A stretch of 64,000 nt of DNA from DASXUX01 sp036504595. Lineage in GTDB: Bacteria; Planctomycetota; SZUA-567; H5-PLA8. Shown here one piece after another: positions 62,151 to 64,000 of this stretch. The notes beneath the pieces are model-generated. The model was not told the origin of the DNA and did no database searches. It saw only the letters and a program-made list of their open reading frames with translations. Location of the stretch: the NCBI GenBank assembly GCA_036504595.1, contig DASXUX010000022.1, positions 124,001 through 188,000 on the forward strand, read 5' to 3'. How positions within the stretch are numbered: position 1 is the stretch's first letter; each line of letters opens with the position of its first letter. A program made the position numbers and the translations under genes.

Positions 62151-62642
62151 CTGCTCGTCCGCCGTGGGCCCGTAGACGCTGGGGAGCGGGACGTTAAGCA
62201 GGCGCAGGAAGACCGAGAGTTGCCCGCGATGGTGGTAGGCATGGCTCAGCACCATCGTGCGGATCGCGACGATCTTCGGCAGCGTGAAGACCTCGTGGCC
62301 ATCGACGGCAAAGGTCCACGGGCGCATGAAGATTGCATCGGGCACGCCTTTCAGGACCGCCGTGGCGCCGACCAGATTGCCATCGAACTTCGCGAGCAAC
62401 TCCGCGACGCTGCCCGGCGAGAACGCCTTATAGTTGCCCATTTCGATGGCAAGGCGGTCTTTGGTCACGATGTCCTTGACCCATGCATTGATGTCGGTGA
62501 GATGCCCGGTGAGCTTGCGGAGCGTCATGGACTTCGCGTGCGGCTGCCAATCCATGGACGCCGCCGGAACGCGCTCCAGCATCTTGCGCGTCGCCTTGGC
62601 TTCCTGCGCCAACTCCGCCGACAGACTTTCGCTGATCGCCAT
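62148..62642 (-). CDS. DinB-family protein (DUF664-like)
   Basis: 164 residues from ATG 62642 with GGAGGGG upstream. A four-helix-bundle DinB protein with the metal-binding His triad at H47 (RKLTGHLTD), H134 and H138 (LSHAYHHRGQLS), and PSVYGPTADE at the end. DinB/YfiT proteins bind a divalent metal and act as thiol-dependent transferases or hydrolases; DinB also names an SOS-induced gene family, but no regulatory site is seen here. Substrate unknown. The TAG stop lies in a heptamer/palindrome repeat. Confidence 0.88.
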   Translation of the reverse strand: MAISESLSAELAQEAKATRKMLERVPAASMDWQPHAKSMTLRKLTGHLTDINAWVKDIVTKDRLAIEMGNYKAFSPGSVAELLAKFDGNLVGATAVLKGVPDAIFMRPWTFAVDGHEVFTLPKIVAIRTMVLSHAYHHRGQLSVFLRLLNVPLPSVYGPTADEQ

Positions 62643-62878
62643 GGTCTGACCCCTCCAAAAAGTTGAATAATGACGAGCCCCCAACTCAGAAAAACTATAG
62701 AACGCCAGGAGCGGGAAGCGAGTTTTTTCGGGGGACGATTTTTTGCGGGGGCTGAGAGCAGGGCATCATCAGGCAAGCACGGCAAGGTGACGGATCAGCG
62801 GCTTGGTGTTTATCAGTGTAATGGGCGTGCTGCTGACGCCGGTCGTTCACCGCATCACGACAGATCCCCATAGACCGA

Positions 62879-63940
62879 TCAGTCCAACGCCTTCGATGTT
62901 GAGATGTACTTCAGCGCGATGTCGCGCGTGATCACGCCACGGCGATAGAGGTCCTTGAGCGCGGAATCCAGGCTCTGCATGCCGATCTTCGCGTGGGTTT
63001 CGATGATTGTGCCGATTTGCTGCGTCTTTCCTTCGCGAATCAGGTTCGCCACGGCCGGAACGTTCCGCAGCACCTCGACCACCGGGATGCGGCCCTTCCC
63101 ATCGGCCCGCGGCAGCAAGCGCTGCGAGACGATCGCCAGGAGACAGAAGCTGAGTTGCGTGCGGATCTGGTTCTGCTGATGGGGCGGGAAGACGTCGATA
63201 ATGCGATCGACGGATTGCACGGCGGAGTTCGTGTGCAGCGTCGCCAGAACCATGTGCCCGGTTTCCGCGGCGGTCAGCGCCACCGACATGCTCTCAAGAT
63301 CCCGCAACTCGCCGATCTGGATCACGTCGGGATCCTGGCGCAAAACGTGCTTCAGCGCGGCGGCAAACGTGTGCGTGTCGTCGCCGACCTCGCGCTGGTC
63401 GATAATCGACTTCTTCGACGTGTGAAGGTACTCGATCGGATCTTCGACCGTGACAATATGGCAGCGGCGGTGCTGGTTGATCAGGTCGAGCAGAGCGGCC
63501 TGGCTCGTCGATTTGCCGTGGCCGGTCGGGCCGGTGAACAGAAGCAGGCCCTGCGGTTGCATCCCCAGCTCGGTAAGGACCGCCGGGAGATTCAGGTCGT
63601 CCAGCGATGGGATGAGCGCCGGAATCAGGCGGAAGACGAATGCGCTGGCGCCCTTCTGGCGATATGCGTTTCCGCGGAAACGCGCCTTGCTGCGGTATTG
63701 CACCGAGAAGTCCAGCTCCCATTCGCGTTCGAACTGCGCGATCTGGTCCTGCGAGAGCACGCTATAAAGGAGGCGTAGCGAATCGTCGGGGGTGAGCGGC
63801 GGAAGATCGAACTGCACAACTGCGCCATTCAACCGAGCCGAAGGCGGCACGCCGGCCGTGAAGATGATGTCGCTCGCCCCGCGATCAATGGCGGCCTCAA
63901 AGAACTTGAATATCTCGAGCTTCTTTTCTTGTGAGTTCAT
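62879..63940 (-). CDS. pilT: PilT-type twitching motility retraction ATPase
   Basis: 353 residues from ATG 63940, full length for PilT, which powers type IV pilus retraction at the inner membrane. The N-terminal PAS-like domain is SDIIFTAGVPPSARLNG; the Asp box lies near VTVEDPIEYLHT. Walker A GPTGHGKST is at 137-145, Walker B DPDVIQIGELRDLESM at about 203-218, and the His box is TGHMVLATLHTNSA. The C-terminal region is of the PilT/PilU type. No other pilus genes are in the window; an upstream PilB/PilC cluster may lie beyond the right edge. Confidence 0.95.
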   Translation of the reverse strand: MNSQEKKLEIFKFFEAAIDRGASDIIFTAGVPPSARLNGAVVQFDLPPLTPDDSLRLLYSVLSQDQIAQFEREWELDFSVQYRSKARFRGNAYRQKGASAFVFRLIPALIPSLDDLNLPAVLTELGMQPQGLLLFTGPTGHGKSTSQAALLDLINQHRRCHIVTVEDPIEYLHTSKKSIIDQREVGDDTHTFAAALKHVLRQDPDVIQIGELRDLESMSVALTAAETGHMVLATLHTNSAVQSVDRIIDVFPPHQQNQIRTQLSFCLLAIVSQRLLPRADGKGRIPVVEVLRNVPAVANLIREGKTQQIGTIIETHAKIGMQSLDSALKDLYRRGVITRDIALKYISTSKALD

Positions 63941-63954
63941 TTCGGCTCCGCTTC

Positions 63955-63991
63955 AGACTCCTGAGTCTAGAGTCGAGAAGTCGAGTAGTCT
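63955..63991. repeat. GACTC heptamer remnant at the right edge
   Basis: AGACTCCTGAGTCTAGAGTC with GAGTAGTC is a short inverted array (GACTCC/TGAGTC) of the same heptamer family, upstream of pilT. The window ends shortly after. Confidence 0.55.
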
Positions 63992-64000
63992 ATGGCTGAT

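Overview
The window is a GC-rich (roughly 60 %) chromosomal segment from a free-living bacterium with a Gram-negative-type envelope. The gene content suggests Planctomycetota or a close relative. Pointers are a membrane protein whose TM segment follows an RFSL-G-TL motif (50761-51417), two DUF4159 proteins, PQQ-like and NHL propeller proteins, a MoxR/DUF58/BatA/DUF4175-like cluster, many large exported proteins and a sugar-acid/deoxysugar degradation locus. No rRNA, tRNA, CRISPR array or integrase was recognised, so the taxonomic guess is inference only.

Layout. 1-5158 (+): deoxysugar catabolism, with an L-fucose-isomerase-like protein (cut by the window start), a DUF4160/DUF2442 small-protein pair, rhamnulokinase, and a metallophosphoesterase-HAD fusion. 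5490-7306 (+): CoA-binding protein and ProA. 7385-9536 (-): exported dual-specificity-type phosphatase and a neighbouring ARPP-1-like lipoprotein. 9671-16536 (+): a large exported protein with a degenerate C25-like domain, MurQ, and a DUF5703/GH95-like glycosidase with a LamG insert. 16546-24809: small exported proteins, a degenerate amidohydrolase, a thioredoxin-fold protein, a DUF5060/GH5-like glycosidase and a PQQ-propeller protein. 25013-26582 (-): a HutX-like protein and a DUF4388 protein.

26799-41318 is one long minus-strand cluster. It reads FHA-MoxR, DUF58, BatA-type VWA, DUF1016 nuclease, VWA/GATase-like protein, exported protein, DUF4175-like protein, carbohydrate-binding-like exported protein. 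MoxR/DUF58/VWA sets act in assembling or maturing envelope complexes, and the DUF1016 gene looks like an intruder. 41648-52736: esterase, CPBP protease, a giant NHL/CHB_HEX/Ig/PKD exported protein, DUF4159 copy 1, a membrane protein and a permuted papain-fold protein. 53315-57016 (+): a MASE1-PAS-GAF hybrid histidine kinase. Then come MscL with a zinc ribbon, a lower-GC triad of overlapping small genes, DUF4159 copy 2, a Cys-rich repeat protein, a DinB protein and PilT.

The most unusual property is the repeat load. Almost every gene junction carries degenerate tandem heptamers, usually as two inverted arms that can fold into a hairpin, and often beside a CGCAGAG/CGCAAAG module. Stop codons of at least five genes lie inside these arrays. 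Other palindromic elements sit in frame inside coding sequences (phosphoesterase, C25-like protein, MurQ, BatA-like, MoxR), much as Rickettsia palindromic elements do. A separate 25-bp palindrome occurs four times in and just upstream of the DUF1016 gene. Two 1.5-kb DUF4159 genes in direct orientation bracket about 8.7 kb of accessory genes.
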